Positions 6,460 to 14,688 of a stretch of 33,942 nucleotides of DNA are shown piece by piece (the stretch's first letter is position 1; each line of letters opens with the position of its first letter). The notes under the pieces are model-generated. The model was not told where the DNA came from, did not search any database, and was given only the letters and a program-made list of their open reading frames with translations. The position numbers and the translations under genes are program-made. Source of the stretch: Candidatus Levyibacteriota bacterium (GTDB taxonomy: Bacteria > Patescibacteriota > Microgenomatia > Levybacterales > UBA12049). The stretch is taken from positions 1-33,942 of the forward strand of contig PJMG01000010.1 in the NCBI GenBank assembly GCA_003173895.1, written 5' to 3'.

Positions 6460-7572
6460 TTATATATTCGCCACAGATTTTAGTACTTCTATCACATTCT
6501 CCGCCGCAGTTTTATGAATTTCTAAGAATTTATCTTCTAAATTAGATTTATATTTATTAATATTTTCTGAAAAATTATTTATAGTTTCTAAAAGATCATT
6601 AGCTCTTAATTTCTCCTGATCTAGGACTATGCCAAGTCCTGAATTTTTAAAGAAAGTAGCATTGGACATTTGATCGCTTTTATTAAAAGGGATAGGGATT
6701 AAAATAGCAGGTTTTTCTAGAACTAAAAGAGCAGATACAGTGTTTACTCCTGCACGAGAAATTATAATATCAGCATTTTGAAAAATTTCTTTTACATCAC
6801 TAGGATCTATAAATTTAGTTATTCGGTATCGATTTTTATATTTAGGTGGAAGATTATTTTTTATTTTTTCCAACTTTTCAAAATCATTAAATTCTTTTGC
6901 ATCACCTGTTTGATGAAAAATTTCATAATTTTCTCCTAATTTTGGTAATGTTTCTATAACTAAATTATTCATAAAATGAGAGCCTAAACTTCCGCCGACA
7001 AAAACTAGCTTTTTGATTTTGGAGTCAGCATTTTGTGCTTTATCAGAATGACGTTGAGTGGTAAAATATTCTTCCAACACAGGATTACCTGTTAAAATAG
7101 TTTTATTTTTAGGGAAATATTTAAAACTACTTTCCCATGAAACACAAATTTTTTTAGCAAATTTAGAAAGTATTTTATTAGTTAAACCTACTTGGAATGT
7201 TTGTTCATGTATTATTAAGGGGATTTTTTTCCTAGCAGCCATAATACCTAATGGGAGTGAAATATAACTACCAAAGCCTAATATTATGTCAGGTTTTTCA
7301 GCATTTATTATTTTAGACGCGTTAAAAAAACCTAAACCTATTTTGAACAGAGATTTTAAGGTGTGTTTACTTAAGTGTCTTTGTAGTCGACCCATTTTAA
7401 GATCTATAAATTGAATTCCGAGTTTATTTATTACTTGATACTCTAAAGATAATGCGGAATCTCCTTCTAAAGCATGTTTTCGTCCTATATATACGATTTC
7501 TGTATCTTTAGGTAATTTTTTAATAACTGCTAATGCTGGTGTTAAGTGTCCTCCACAAATAAGAATTTTCAT
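6460..7572 (-). CDS. murG: UDP-GlcNAc:undecaprenyl-PP-MurNAc-pentapeptide GlcNAc transferase
   Basis: A GT-B fold glycosyltransferase of 370 residues that converts lipid I to lipid II on the inner membrane face. The N-terminal loop reads ILICGGHLTPALAV, a shortened form of the usual GGTGGHxxPA. GFGSYISLPLGIMAA and PLIIHEQ match the N-domain. VFVGGSLGSHFMN starts the C-domain, and SRAGVNTVSALLVLEKPAILIPIP is the UDP-GlcNAc site. In the inter-domain linker, residues about 173-186 (RHSDKAQNADSKIK) are encoded by a REP-like repeat. It starts four bases after ftsW, with a Shine-Dalgarno-like AAAGGAT just upstream. Confidence 0.96.
   Translation of the reverse strand: MKILICGGHLTPALAVIKKLPKDTEIVYIGRKHALEGDSALSLEYQVINKLGIQFIDLKMGRLQRHLSKHTLKSLFKIGLGFFNASKIINAEKPDIILGFGSYISLPLGIMAARKKIPLIIHEQTFQVGLTNKILSKFAKKICVSWESSFKYFPKNKTILTGNPVLEEYFTTQRHSDKAQNADSKIKKLVFVGGSLGSHFMNNLVIETLPKLGENYEIFHQTGDAKEFNDFEKLEKIKNNLPPKYKNRYRITKFIDPSDVKEIFQNADIIISRAGVNTVSALLVLEKPAILIPIPFNKSDQMSNATFFKNSGLGIVLDQEKLRANDLLETINNFSENINKYKSNLEDKFLEIHKTAAENVIEVLKSVANI
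7021..7053 (-). repeat. REP-like element in frame inside murG
   Basis: Read on the coding strand it starts CGTCATTCTGATAAAGC and ends ATGCTGACTCC, like the intergenic GTCATTCTGA repeats. It falls in the linker between the two MurG domains, where an insertion should be tolerated. Confidence 0.55.
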
Positions 7573-7576
7573 AGTT

Positions 7577-8650
7577 CTATCCTTTTTCTTGCTTGGCTAT
7601 ATTTAATAATATCCCAATTGAGGCTAGGTCCACAACCAGTGAAGATCCGCCGTAAGAAATAAAAGGTAAAGGGACTCCGGTTAAAGGAAGAAGTGCTGTT
7701 TGTGCGCTTAAATTAATTAAAATCTGCATAGCTAAAAATGCACAAATTCCTGCTGCTAAAAGTCTACCGAAATTATCTTTAGAATGAATGGCTATTTTAA
7801 TAATTTGTAAAATTAAGAAAATAAAAACTAAAATCAGAATTACAGAACCTATAAATCCTAATTCTTCAGCGATTATAGCGAAAATAGAATCGGTAGTATT
7901 CTCAGGTAAATAAGCGTATTTTTGGAGTGAATTTCCTATTCCTACTCCTGTTAAACCTCCAGAACCTAATGCGATTAAAATTTGTCTTACATGATAAGAT
8001 GCAGAAGAATTATCAGAGATAGGATTTAGAAAAGCCGCTATTCTTTTAGCTCGATATGGTTCAAAGATCGCCAGTAAAAATCCACCAATGCCTAAAAAGG
8101 GTAGGATTGATAAAATATATAATATGTTGCCTCCTGAGATAAAAAAAATTATTAAAGCCTGAGAAAGTATAATTATAGCTGTTCCCATATCAGGTTCCAG
8201 CATAACTAGAAATAGTACTAAGCCCATTAACAGTAAAAAAGCTGTAAATCTACCTTTTTCTTTATTCGAAAACCATGCTGCTAAATAAATAGCTAACACT
8301 AACTTTACGAATTCTGCAGGTTGAAAAACAAAAAAACGAAAATCTATCCAACGGTGAGCTCCTAAAACAGAAACTCCTATATGAGGTATAAATACTAATC
8401 CAAGTAAAAAAATTACAGATAATAAAAGTGGGAAAGCCAAATTATAAAGTTTTTTATAATTAAAAAAAGAAAAAAATCCCATACCAATAAAACCTAAAAT
8501 CATCCAAAAAAATTGATCTTTAATATAGTGATATTTATCTCCATGAAATTGACTAAAAGAAATATATGAAGAGGCGTCATAAATCATAAAAAACCCAAAA
8601 AGAGTAAGAAAAATAGTAGTTAAAATTAGGTAAAGGGCAGTTCGTTTCAT
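7577..8650 (-). CDS. ftsW: SEDS-family peptidoglycan glycosyltransferase FtsW/RodA
   Basis: A protein of 357 residues with about ten membrane segments. SEDS motifs are present: GAHRWI, FQPAEFVKL, EPDMGTA, YLPENTTDSIFAIIAEELG (which carries the catalytic Asp region) and TGVPLPFISYGGSSL near the end. SEDS proteins polymerise lipid II into glycan strands with a class B penicillin-binding protein. Location between mraY and murG favours FtsW over RodA. It begins at the base next to the mraY stop and ends four bases before murG, so it is tightly co-transcribed. Confidence 0.93.
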   Translation of the reverse strand: MKRTALYLILTTIFLTLFGFFMIYDASSYISFSQFHGDKYHYIKDQFFWMILGFIGMGFFSFFNYKKLYNLAFPLLLSVIFLLGLVFIPHIGVSVLGAHRWIDFRFFVFQPAEFVKLVLAIYLAAWFSNKEKGRFTAFLLLMGLVLFLVMLEPDMGTAIIILSQALIIFFISGGNILYILSILPFLGIGGFLLAIFEPYRAKRIAAFLNPISDNSSASYHVRQILIALGSGGLTGVGIGNSLQKYAYLPENTTDSIFAIIAEELGFIGSVILILVFIFLILQIIKIAIHSKDNFGRLLAAGICAFLAMQILINLSAQTALLPLTGVPLPFISYGGSSLVVDLASIGILLNIAKQEKG

Positions 8651-9658
8651 TTATCTAACTAAACCGATAAAAAGTCCGAGTATAGCGAAGAAAAAGCCGA
8701 TTAACCACGCGCGCATCACGACTTTAGGTTCGTCCCAACCTTTATGTTGAAGCAATAAATGAAGTGGTGCTACGGGGAAAAGTTTTTTATGAAAATATTT
8801 TTTCCAAACCATTTGTAAAAGAGAAGAACCTATTTCTAAAACAAAAACTCCACCAATAAGAGCCAAAGCCAAAACCTTACCTGTTAAAAGTCCTATAGTT
8901 GCCAAAACAGCCCCCAGGGCTAATGATCCCACATCACCTAACCAAATTCTAGCTTTATAAATATTAAAGTATAAAAATGATCCTACAGCGCCCATAAGAA
9001 TAGCCACGAAAATACCTAAAGATTGATCTATTTGTGAAGAAGCGATAGCTAAAAAGGCTGTAGAACAAATTAAGAATAATCCCGCACATAATCCATCTAG
9101 GCCATCTGTAATATTAGCTGCATTAGCAAAAGAAAAGATTACAAAAGCTGAAAAAGGTATTGATATTAATCCCAGATTAACTAATCCTAGACCGCGAATA
9201 AAAATAAAATTATATCCTAACTTAAAATAAAGTATAAATGAGATAATAAAAGCCAAAATTAACTGAATGATAAATTTATATCTAAATCTAAGACCAAAAA
9301 AAGCTGATTTATTAGTCGTTAATTTTTTTAAATCATCATATAAACCTAAAAGTCCAAATCCTACGAAACTTACGAAAAGTGCCGCCACAGCCCAACCATT
9401 AGCTTTAGCTCCTAGAATACCGTAAGACCAAAGGGTTAAAATGGATACTACTATTATTATTAATAATCCACCTCCCATGGGTGTACCCACTTTCCAAGAG
9501 TTAAACTTATCGAAAATAGGAGTTTTTTTATTAAAAGGGTCTTTAGTAACTTGATTTTGCCTTTGCAGTTTGATCCTGTATAAAAAATCTATAAAAGGGA
9601 TTAAAAGTAAGGCTGTAATGAAGCTGGAAAGGATAGTAAGTCCCAAAAGCTGTACCAT
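8651..9658 (-). CDS. mraY: Phospho-MurNAc-pentapeptide transferase
   Basis: An integral membrane enzyme of 335 residues that transfers phospho-MurNAc-pentapeptide to undecaprenyl phosphate, giving lipid I. Motifs: ANITDGLDGLCAGL (the Mg/uridine Asp cluster), FNIYKARIWLGDVGSLALG, and near the end PLHLLLQHKGW, a degenerate form of PLHHHFE. About ten membrane segments. It is the first gene of the five-gene minus-strand operon. The start at 9658 lies two bases after a predicted transcription start, and an internal Asp-rich LYDDLKK loop also matches the family. Confidence 0.95.
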   Translation of the reverse strand: MVQLLGLTILSSFITALLLIPFIDFLYRIKLQRQNQVTKDPFNKKTPIFDKFNSWKVGTPMGGGLLIIIVVSILTLWSYGILGAKANGWAVAALFVSFVGFGLLGLYDDLKKLTTNKSAFFGLRFRYKFIIQLILAFIISFILYFKLGYNFIFIRGLGLVNLGLISIPFSAFVIFSFANAANITDGLDGLCAGLFLICSTAFLAIASSQIDQSLGIFVAILMGAVGSFLYFNIYKARIWLGDVGSLALGAVLATIGLLTGKVLALALIGGVFVLEIGSSLLQMVWKKYFHKKLFPVAPLHLLLQHKGWDEPKVVMRAWLIGFFFAILGLFIGLVR

Positions 9659-9666
9659 AATACTTA

Positions 9667-9696
9667 ATTATACTCCCCAAAGAGAATAGATAGCAA
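9667..9696 (-). promoter_or_regulatory. Promoter of the mraY-ftsA operon
   Basis: On the minus strand TTGCTA (9691-9696), an 18-base spacer and TATAAT (9667-9672) lie eight bases before the mraY ATG. The predicted leader is 0-2 bases. Confidence 0.65.
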
Positions 9697-9789
9697 ACAA
9701 AAATTATTACTTTTAATAAAATGCTTCTTACCACTTTCTTACTTATTTTTAATTTTCTAAATACAAAAAATTATTGATACTTAATTATA

Positions 9790-10863
9790 ATGATCCGAAA
9801 AATTGCCTCTCTTATAGTTGGAGGTTTATTTTTAGGTATTTTATTTTTTGCTAATAGTAATCCTACTTATGCTGAGCAAAATAATAATTGTACCTCTATT
9901 AATATTCCAGTTCATTTATCGCCACTAGATTTAAATACTTACAATATAGTTGGTTGGATTTGTGGGAAAGGAAATTTAAGTGATAAGACAGTACAAATTT
10001 TAATTCATGGTCTTACATATGATCACAATTATTGGGGTTTTCCTTATCAGGAACCTAATTATTCTTATTTACAATCCGCTATTAATGCAGGCTATGCGGT
10101 GTTGAATATCGATCGTATTGGATCAGGCTTAAGTGATCATCCTAATGATAGTAAAGTAGATTTGATTTCTGGCGCATATACTATACATCAAATTATTGAT
10201 TATTTACGTAGTGGTAAATTGGGAAATATACAATTTAAAAAAATTGTTTTAGTAGGACACTCAGCAGGATCTGGAATTGCTATTTTGGAAGCTTCTACAT
10301 ATCAAGATGTGGATGGGATAATTCTGTCAGGATACGCACATATACTAAATCCTGCAGCCGCGCCCCTAATTGCTACAGATTTTTATCCTGCTGATTTAGA
10401 TCCAAAATTTGCTAATAATAATTATTCTGTTGGTTATATAACTACTAAACCTGGAACTAGAGAACAATTATTTTATGATGCTTCGAATGTAGATCCTAAT
10501 CTTATTAATCTTGATGAGCAACTTAAACAAACAGGTACAGTAGAAGAATTAGCACAACTACCATTGACACTTCTTCCTAATGTTTCTGAATCTATACATT
10601 TTCCTGTCCTAATCGGTGACGGACAGTTTGACCAACTATTGTGTGGAATAGGTCTTTCTTGTGATAACTCTCAAGCATTATTAACTAGAGAACAATTATT
10701 TTTTAATTCCGATGCATGTCTAGAAACATTTATTCTGCCTAATTCTGGCCATGACATAAATTTACATCTTAATTCTAGCAGTTGGTATAACTTTGCTAAT
10801 GAGTGGATAGCAAGAAGAGTAGGAATAAATATAAATAGTCTTCCAACAAATCCGTGTGATTAA
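9790..10863 (+). CDS. Secreted alpha/beta hydrolase
   Basis: A protein of 357 residues. Residues 1-28 form a signal peptide (basic MIRK, a hydrophobic core, cleavage likely after TYA). The alpha/beta hydrolase fold follows: LIHGLTYDHNYWG carries the oxyanion HG, VLNIDRIGSGLSD is typical, and VGHSAGSG holds the nucleophile Ser158. The late motifs DGQFDQLL (acid) and NSGHDIN (His) complete the triad. Six cysteines in the mature part suggest disulfides in an exported protein. The substrate is unknown; an esterase or lipase acting outside the cell is inference. It is divergent from mraY. The promoter is unclear because a TATAAT overlaps the ATG; GATACT at 9776-9781 is a possible -10. Confidence 0.85.
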   Translation: MIRKIASLIVGGLFLGILFFANSNPTYAEQNNNCTSINIPVHLSPLDLNTYNIVGWICGKGNLSDKTVQILIHGLTYDHNYWGFPYQEPNYSYLQSAINAGYAVLNIDRIGSGLSDHPNDSKVDLISGAYTIHQIIDYLRSGKLGNIQFKKIVLVGHSAGSGIAILEASTYQDVDGIILSGYAHILNPAAAPLIATDFYPADLDPKFANNNYSVGYITTKPGTREQLFYDASNVDPNLINLDEQLKQTGTVEELAQLPLTLLPNVSESIHFPVLIGDGQFDQLLCGIGLSCDNSQALLTREQLFFNSDACLETFILPNSGHDINLHLNSSSWYNFANEWIARRVGININSLPTNPCD

Positions 10864-10874
10864 AAGTTGAAAAC

Positions 10875-12149
10875 TTAGAAAAATGTACCACCTATAGTTA
10901 AATAAGGGCGATAATTAGGTTCTGGTATTTCTGATTTCTGACTTAATTTTGTATTAGTTTGAGCTATCTCTACTGCGCGCCTTCCAATTTGTAGGAGGTT
11001 TGCAAAAATAGTTCCTCTGGTACCATAATCGGGAGGTATTTGGCTAGAAACTCCTCGAGGATTACCATCACTATTAATAATAACCAATCTGTCCTTTGGG
11101 AGAGAAGGAGTAATTGTAGGTAAATATTTAGGCGCATACGCTACTAAATTATGGTTAAATGATTGTAAATTAACTACTAATATAATTCTGGTATTATTTT
11201 GTGGATTTTCATGAAAAATAGTTAATGCCATATAATCATTTAAAGGATTTTGTGGATCTTGAATTCTATCTGCACGTAGACCGATCTCATCTATTTTATG
11301 ACCCTTTACAGAAAGACGATAATAGCCATCTCTAGCTTGATCCGGATCTGTAAGTGGTGGATCCCAAACAGTATCTGCGGAAAATAATGCTACTCTGACA
11401 TTCTCTATATCAGCTAAAAAATCTTTAAAGGAAGGTGAATTTTCCACTTCACTAACAGGTTGTTGAACTGTAGGAACAATATCTGTAGGTGGTGCGATTA
11501 CTACTAAAGGCATATTCTCTGTGGGTACTGTTGGAGTTAAGGCGACTAAAGGTTGTTCAGGTGAAATTAAATTTACTGCAGGAAGTTGTTCTGTTAATTT
11601 ATTTGCCATGTCTAACGGAGTAGTAGGAGTCAATTTTATATTTCTTGTAGCCGCTAATGCTTGAACAAGAGTCATATTCAAATCGTAATATAAGTGTGAG
11701 CTTGCACTATTAGGATCTGTTTGTATATTTTTCCCTAGCTCTGGAAAGCATAAAGTAGTTAGTTTATATAAAATTGGATATGCATCTTGAGAAGGCAAAG
11801 GTTTATCATAAGGACCTGCACTACTAGCCCATAATCCCTGTGAATCAATACGTAGAGCTATTTCTTTTTCTCCTGCTGTTTTAATTCTTAAGGCAAAAAT
11901 ATCTTCTTTAGCTCCCTGAATGTTTAATTTCTCTATATCACCTAAATCTTCTGTTATATGTAAAAGTCCCTCTATTACCTCTGAGTGATATAATTTAACT
12001 GCAGAATAATTTCCTTTAACACCACCTTCTCCTATTATTGGTCTAAATATGGTACGAGGATCATTTACCCTTGCTAAAGCATCTAATACCGCAACAGTTT
12101 CTGGACTTGGAGGTGGTTCTTGATTAAGATGATTTATTTCCTGCGACAT
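10875..12149 (-). CDS. Hypothetical two-domain protein with Pro/Thr-rich linker (424 aa)
   Basis: I do not recognise this gene. The N-terminal region, residues 1-145, includes HITEDLGDIEKLNIQGAK and KEIALRIDSQGLWASSAGPYDKP, probably a beta-rich domain. Residues about 185-235 are a linker rich in Pro, Thr and Val (TPTVPTENMPLVVIAPPTD). The C-terminal domain from about 240 includes ALFSADTVWDPP, GYYRLSVKGHKIDEIGLRAD and RIILVVNLQSFNHN. The two domains share a loose pattern of D/K-I-x-x-x-x-L-R-x-D strands and may be duplicated. There is no signal peptide or membrane segment. A palindrome overlaps its probable promoter. Confidence 0.7.
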   Translation of the reverse strand: MSQEINHLNQEPPPSPETVAVLDALARVNDPRTIFRPIIGEGGVKGNYSAVKLYHSEVIEGLLHITEDLGDIEKLNIQGAKEDIFALRIKTAGEKEIALRIDSQGLWASSAGPYDKPLPSQDAYPILYKLTTLCFPELGKNIQTDPNSASSHLYYDLNMTLVQALAATRNIKLTPTTPLDMANKLTEQLPAVNLISPEQPLVALTPTVPTENMPLVVIAPPTDIVPTVQQPVSEVENSPSFKDFLADIENVRVALFSADTVWDPPLTDPDQARDGYYRLSVKGHKIDEIGLRADRIQDPQNPLNDYMALTIFHENPQNNTRIILVVNLQSFNHNLVAYAPKYLPTITPSLPKDRLVIINSDGNPRGVSSQIPPDYGTRGTIFANLLQIGRRAVEIAQTNTKLSQKSEIPEPNYRPYLTIGGTFF

Positions 12150-12179
12150 ATTATAAAAATCTACAAATCCACAACGTAG

Positions 12180-12203
12180 ATTATATGTCTAATTGTAGAC
12201 ATA
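12180..12203 (-). promoter_or_regulatory. Operator-like palindrome over the promoter of the 10875-12149 gene
   Basis: TATGTCTA (12184-12191) and TAGACATA (12196-12203) are perfect inverted arms around ATTG. On the minus strand a TATAAT (12180-12185) overlaps the palindrome by two bases, so the palindrome fills the spacer just upstream of the -10. That is a common repressor-site position. The predicted leader is about 24 bases. Confidence 0.5.
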
Positions 12204-12258
12204 AATATTGAAATAATGCAAGAAGGGAAATAATAATGTTTAAAATAGAAGATTCTTG

Positions 12259-12741
12259 TTATAAGTCTAATGGGAAAGCTTCTAATGCAAATTTTTCTTT
12301 AGAAATCATACCTTGTATTTCAGAGTTAAAAGTAAAATTACGCTTAATTTCTTCGCTCATAGGCATTCCATGTTTAATAAAAATTCCAGTTAAATTTTTG
12401 GCTGAAGTTATGATATGAGAAAGCCTAACTTTTTCTATAGCTTTGGCATTTTCATATATAGCAGAAGCTAAACCTTCATAAATATCTTTAGATGTTTGTA
12501 AATATTTAGTATGTTGAGTTTTTAAAGCATCATCGGCTAACGTTACTAATACGTAATAAAAAAAGAATTTATTTTCTATGCCTTGAAGTCCTAATCTTCC
12601 CACACTGTCACTCAGAGTAATGATAGTATTATCCATACAAAATTGTTGAGCCATCCCAATAAAGTGTCTAAAACGAAATAGTGCAACATTATCTGTAAAG
12701 CTCTCTCTTATTGACCTAGGAGTTTCTGGAATCTCAGACAT
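12259..12741 (-). CDS. Hypothetical helical protein (160 aa)
   Basis: I do not recognise this gene. The product is largely alpha-helical (RFRHFIGMAQQFCMDN, NKFFFYYVLVTLADDALK, YEGLASAIYENAKAIEKV) with no signal peptide or clear membrane span. On the minus strand TTGACA lies upstream and TATATT sits just before the ATG, but they are 22 bases apart, so only the -10 (TATATT, four bases before ATG) is plausible. It lies upstream of the two-domain gene on the same strand with 109 bases between them. Confidence 0.65.
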   Translation of the reverse strand: MSEIPETPRSIRESFTDNVALFRFRHFIGMAQQFCMDNTIITLSDSVGRLGLQGIENKFFFYYVLVTLADDALKTQHTKYLQTSKDIYEGLASAIYENAKAIEKVRLSHIITSAKNLTGIFIKHGMPMSEEIKRNFTFNSEIQGMISKEKFALEAFPLDL

Positions 12742-12864
12742 AACTAATATAGGACATCATATAATATTAATTTTGTCAAAATATAGACACAAATCATTTA
12801 AAGTGGAAGAGATTTGAAGAGTTTTTAGAACAAAAATATTTTTTTATAAAAGTGATTTTTAAAT

Positions 12865-12894
12865 TTGACATCTATACTCTAGTACTCCTATAAT
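12865..12894 (+). promoter_or_regulatory. Promoter of the histidine phosphatase gene
   Basis: Consensus TTGACA (12865-12870), an 18-base spacer and consensus TATAAT (12889-12894), ten bases before the ATG at 12905. The predicted leader is about 4 bases. This is the best-matching promoter in the window. Confidence 0.8.
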
Positions 12895-12904
12895 TTCCCA
12901 ATAT

Positions 12905-13780
12905 ATGAGTTCGCAGTCAGAAAATTGTCCAGGTAGTCCAAAAGAAGTATTACTTTTTCGTCATGGATTTTCCGATTATCTAGCAGCCAAAGCTGCTAAA
13001 AGAGCGGTACCTTATTATCAGGAGTTATTAGCTGGCATTAAACAAGATCCATTACCTTCTAATATCCAAGAATTAGCTCAAAGAGCTGCTGAAGAATTTC
13101 CTAGAACTTATGATACTGACGATGATACACCACTTGCACCAGGAGCTGTTGAACAATTAAAAGAATATGGAGAAGTTTTAAGAAATAGATATTTACAAGG
13201 AGAACTTAAATTACCAAGCGTTATTTTCGTTTCTCCAACTAAAAGAACTAGAGATACTTTTCTAGCATATATCAGTGGATTTCCCGAACTAGCTGAAAAA
13301 ATTCAAGCTGGAGAAATTAATGTTATTGAAGATATAAGAATTAGAGAAAAATTATATGGAGAAGTAACTCAATATTCTGATAGAAATGTTTATTTTGGTT
13401 TACATCCTGAAGTAATAGAAGAAAGTAGGAGATTAGGTAGAAGAGCTTCTTTTGAACAACGTTATGCGGGAGGAGGACAAAATATTCCAGATAAAATGGC
13501 GGAAATGAGTGAATGGGATAAATATATTGCTACGGAATACGATGGTCAGGTAGTTTGGGCTTTTACTCATCACTTAGCGATTTTAAGTTATAGGTTAGTT
13601 GAAGAAGGATATAATGGTAATGAAGGCGATACAGTAGCTGATAGATTTAGAGAGTTAGATCATAACGAAACCCCGCCTCCTGGATCAGTCACTACATACG
13701 AAAGAGAATGTATAGATGATCCAATCTTAGGCAGAAGAGGGAAATTAGTACTAAAAAAAGCTAATGAAATTCCTGTTTAA
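12905..13780 (+). CDS. Histidine phosphatase (phosphoglycerate mutase-like) family protein
   Basis: A protein of 291 residues with the histidine phosphatase signature: LLFRHGFSD (the RHG motif with the phosphorylated His) near residue 20, SPTKRTRDTF (second Arg) around residue 117, REKLYGE (acid) around 152, and AFTHHLAI with the second catalytic His near 222. It is longer than simple mutases because of an insertion after RHG (about residues 30-75). The substrate cannot be read from the sequence. It is followed after 18 bases by the phosphoesterase-domain gene, so the two are probably co-transcribed. Confidence 0.85.
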   Translation: MSSQSENCPGSPKEVLLFRHGFSDYLAAKAAKRAVPYYQELLAGIKQDPLPSNIQELAQRAAEEFPRTYDTDDDTPLAPGAVEQLKEYGEVLRNRYLQGELKLPSVIFVSPTKRTRDTFLAYISGFPELAEKIQAGEINVIEDIRIREKLYGEVTQYSDRNVYFGLHPEVIEESRRLGRRASFEQRYAGGGQNIPDKMAEMSEWDKYIATEYDGQVVWAFTHHLAILSYRLVEEGYNGNEGDTVADRFRELDHNETPPPGSVTTYERECIDDPILGRRGKLVLKKANEIPV

Positions 13781-13798
13781 ACTTCCTATACTAGATTT

Positions 13799-14341
13799 AT
13801 GAGCGATCATTTAGTTTTCGTAGTTCAGAAGCATAAAGCAACTAATCTTCATTACGATTTTAGGTTGGAAATAAATGGTGTTATGCCATCTTGGGCTATA
13901 TCTAAAGGTCCGACTTTGGATAATACAGTTAAAAGACTTGCTATGCCCACGACTGATCATGATTTAGAATATCGACACTTTGAAGGTATAATTCCCGAAG
14001 GATCATATGGTGCAGGTCCTGTTATGATTTGGGATGAAGGATATTATATTCCAGAAATTGAGATTGAAAAAGGAGTTCGTAAAGAGATTACTGACAGAAA
14101 AGAAGGAGAAAAAATTATGGAAGAAGGATTAAAAAAAGGTGAAATAAAATTTGTTCTTCACGGTAAAAAATTACATGGTTCTTTTGCTTTAGTAAAAACC
14201 AAAGGTTGGGGTCCTAAAGATTCCTGGTTATTAATTAAACATAATGATAAGTTTGTCCAGAAAAATTATGATGCTAATAATTATGATTTATCAGCAGTTA
14301 GTAAAAAATCTATAAAGGAAATTAAAGAAGGAAAAGTTTAA
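13799..14341 (+). CDS. Stand-alone LigD-type 3'-phosphoesterase domain protein
   Basis: A protein of 180 residues corresponding to the 3'-phosphoesterase domain normally fused to ATP-dependent ligase LigD. FVVQKHKATNLHYDFRLE and SWAISKGPT are diagnostic. With an offset of 30 from the Pseudomonas domain, the known catalytic set is kept: His12, His18, Asp20, Arg22, His54 and Tyr58. Such enzymes trim 3'-ribonucleotides and 3'-phosphates at DNA ends. No ligase, polymerase or Ku domain is attached or adjacent here. It overlaps the convergent gene downstream by four bases. Confidence 0.92.
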   Translation: MSDHLVFVVQKHKATNLHYDFRLEINGVMPSWAISKGPTLDNTVKRLAMPTTDHDLEYRHFEGIIPEGSYGAGPVMIWDEGYYIPEIEIEKGVRKEITDRKEGEKIMEEGLKKGEIKFVLHGKKLHGSFALVKTKGWGPKDSWLLIKHNDKFVQKNYDANNYDLSAVSKKSIKEIKEGKV

Positions 14342-14643
14342 GCAGAGGCTAATCTTTGGGCTCTTCTTACCCCTTCTGGTACAGTTTTTCCACGGTTCGT
14401 ACTTTCTGCTCGATCAAGATCAATTATACCCTCAACCATTTTTGCTAATACAAAAATAGCAGCTGGAATACCAACAGGAGTGGGAATAAGAAATCCTGAT
14501 GCTATTGCAAGGAGAAAATCTAGTCGCATCTTAGTAACAGCTTCATCATAATATTCTGAGGGATTAAATTCACCATCTTCTCTGTAAGCTTGAACAGGTT
14601 TTCTAACAGGAAGTAAAAATGCTCGTGCTATTTCTTTAAACAT
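14338..14643 (-). CDS. Small hypothetical membrane-associated protein (101 aa)
   Basis: I do not recognise this gene. I choose the ATG at 14643 (MFKEIARAFLLPVR) rather than the upstream ATG at 14679 because a promoter (TTGCAT-17-TAAAAT) lies between 14651 and 14679, with its -10 seven bases before 14643. A hydrophobic stretch, LDFLLAIASGFLIPTPVGIPAAIFVLAKMVEGII, could span the membrane once or as a hairpin. The C-terminus is basic. It overlaps the phosphoesterase gene by four bases on the opposite strand. Confidence 0.65.
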   Translation of the reverse strand: MFKEIARAFLLPVRKPVQAYREDGEFNPSEYYDEAVTKMRLDFLLAIASGFLIPTPVGIPAAIFVLAKMVEGIIDLDRAESTNRGKTVPEGVRRAQRLASA

Positions 14644-14650
14644 AGAATAT

Positions 14651-14679
14651 ATTTTATGCGAATTTAAATATAGATGCAA
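14651..14679 (-). promoter_or_regulatory. Promoter of the 14338-14643 gene (leaderless)
   Basis: On the minus strand TTGCAT (14674-14679), a 17-base spacer and TAAAAT (14651-14656), then seven bases to the ATG. Confidence 0.65.
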
Positions 14680-14688
14680 GATTAAACT

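Noticed and set aside
9790..14341. Defence or toxin-antitoxin island
   Set aside because: The genes are accessory-looking, but no nuclease, toxin fold, integrase or paired small antitoxin could be recognised.
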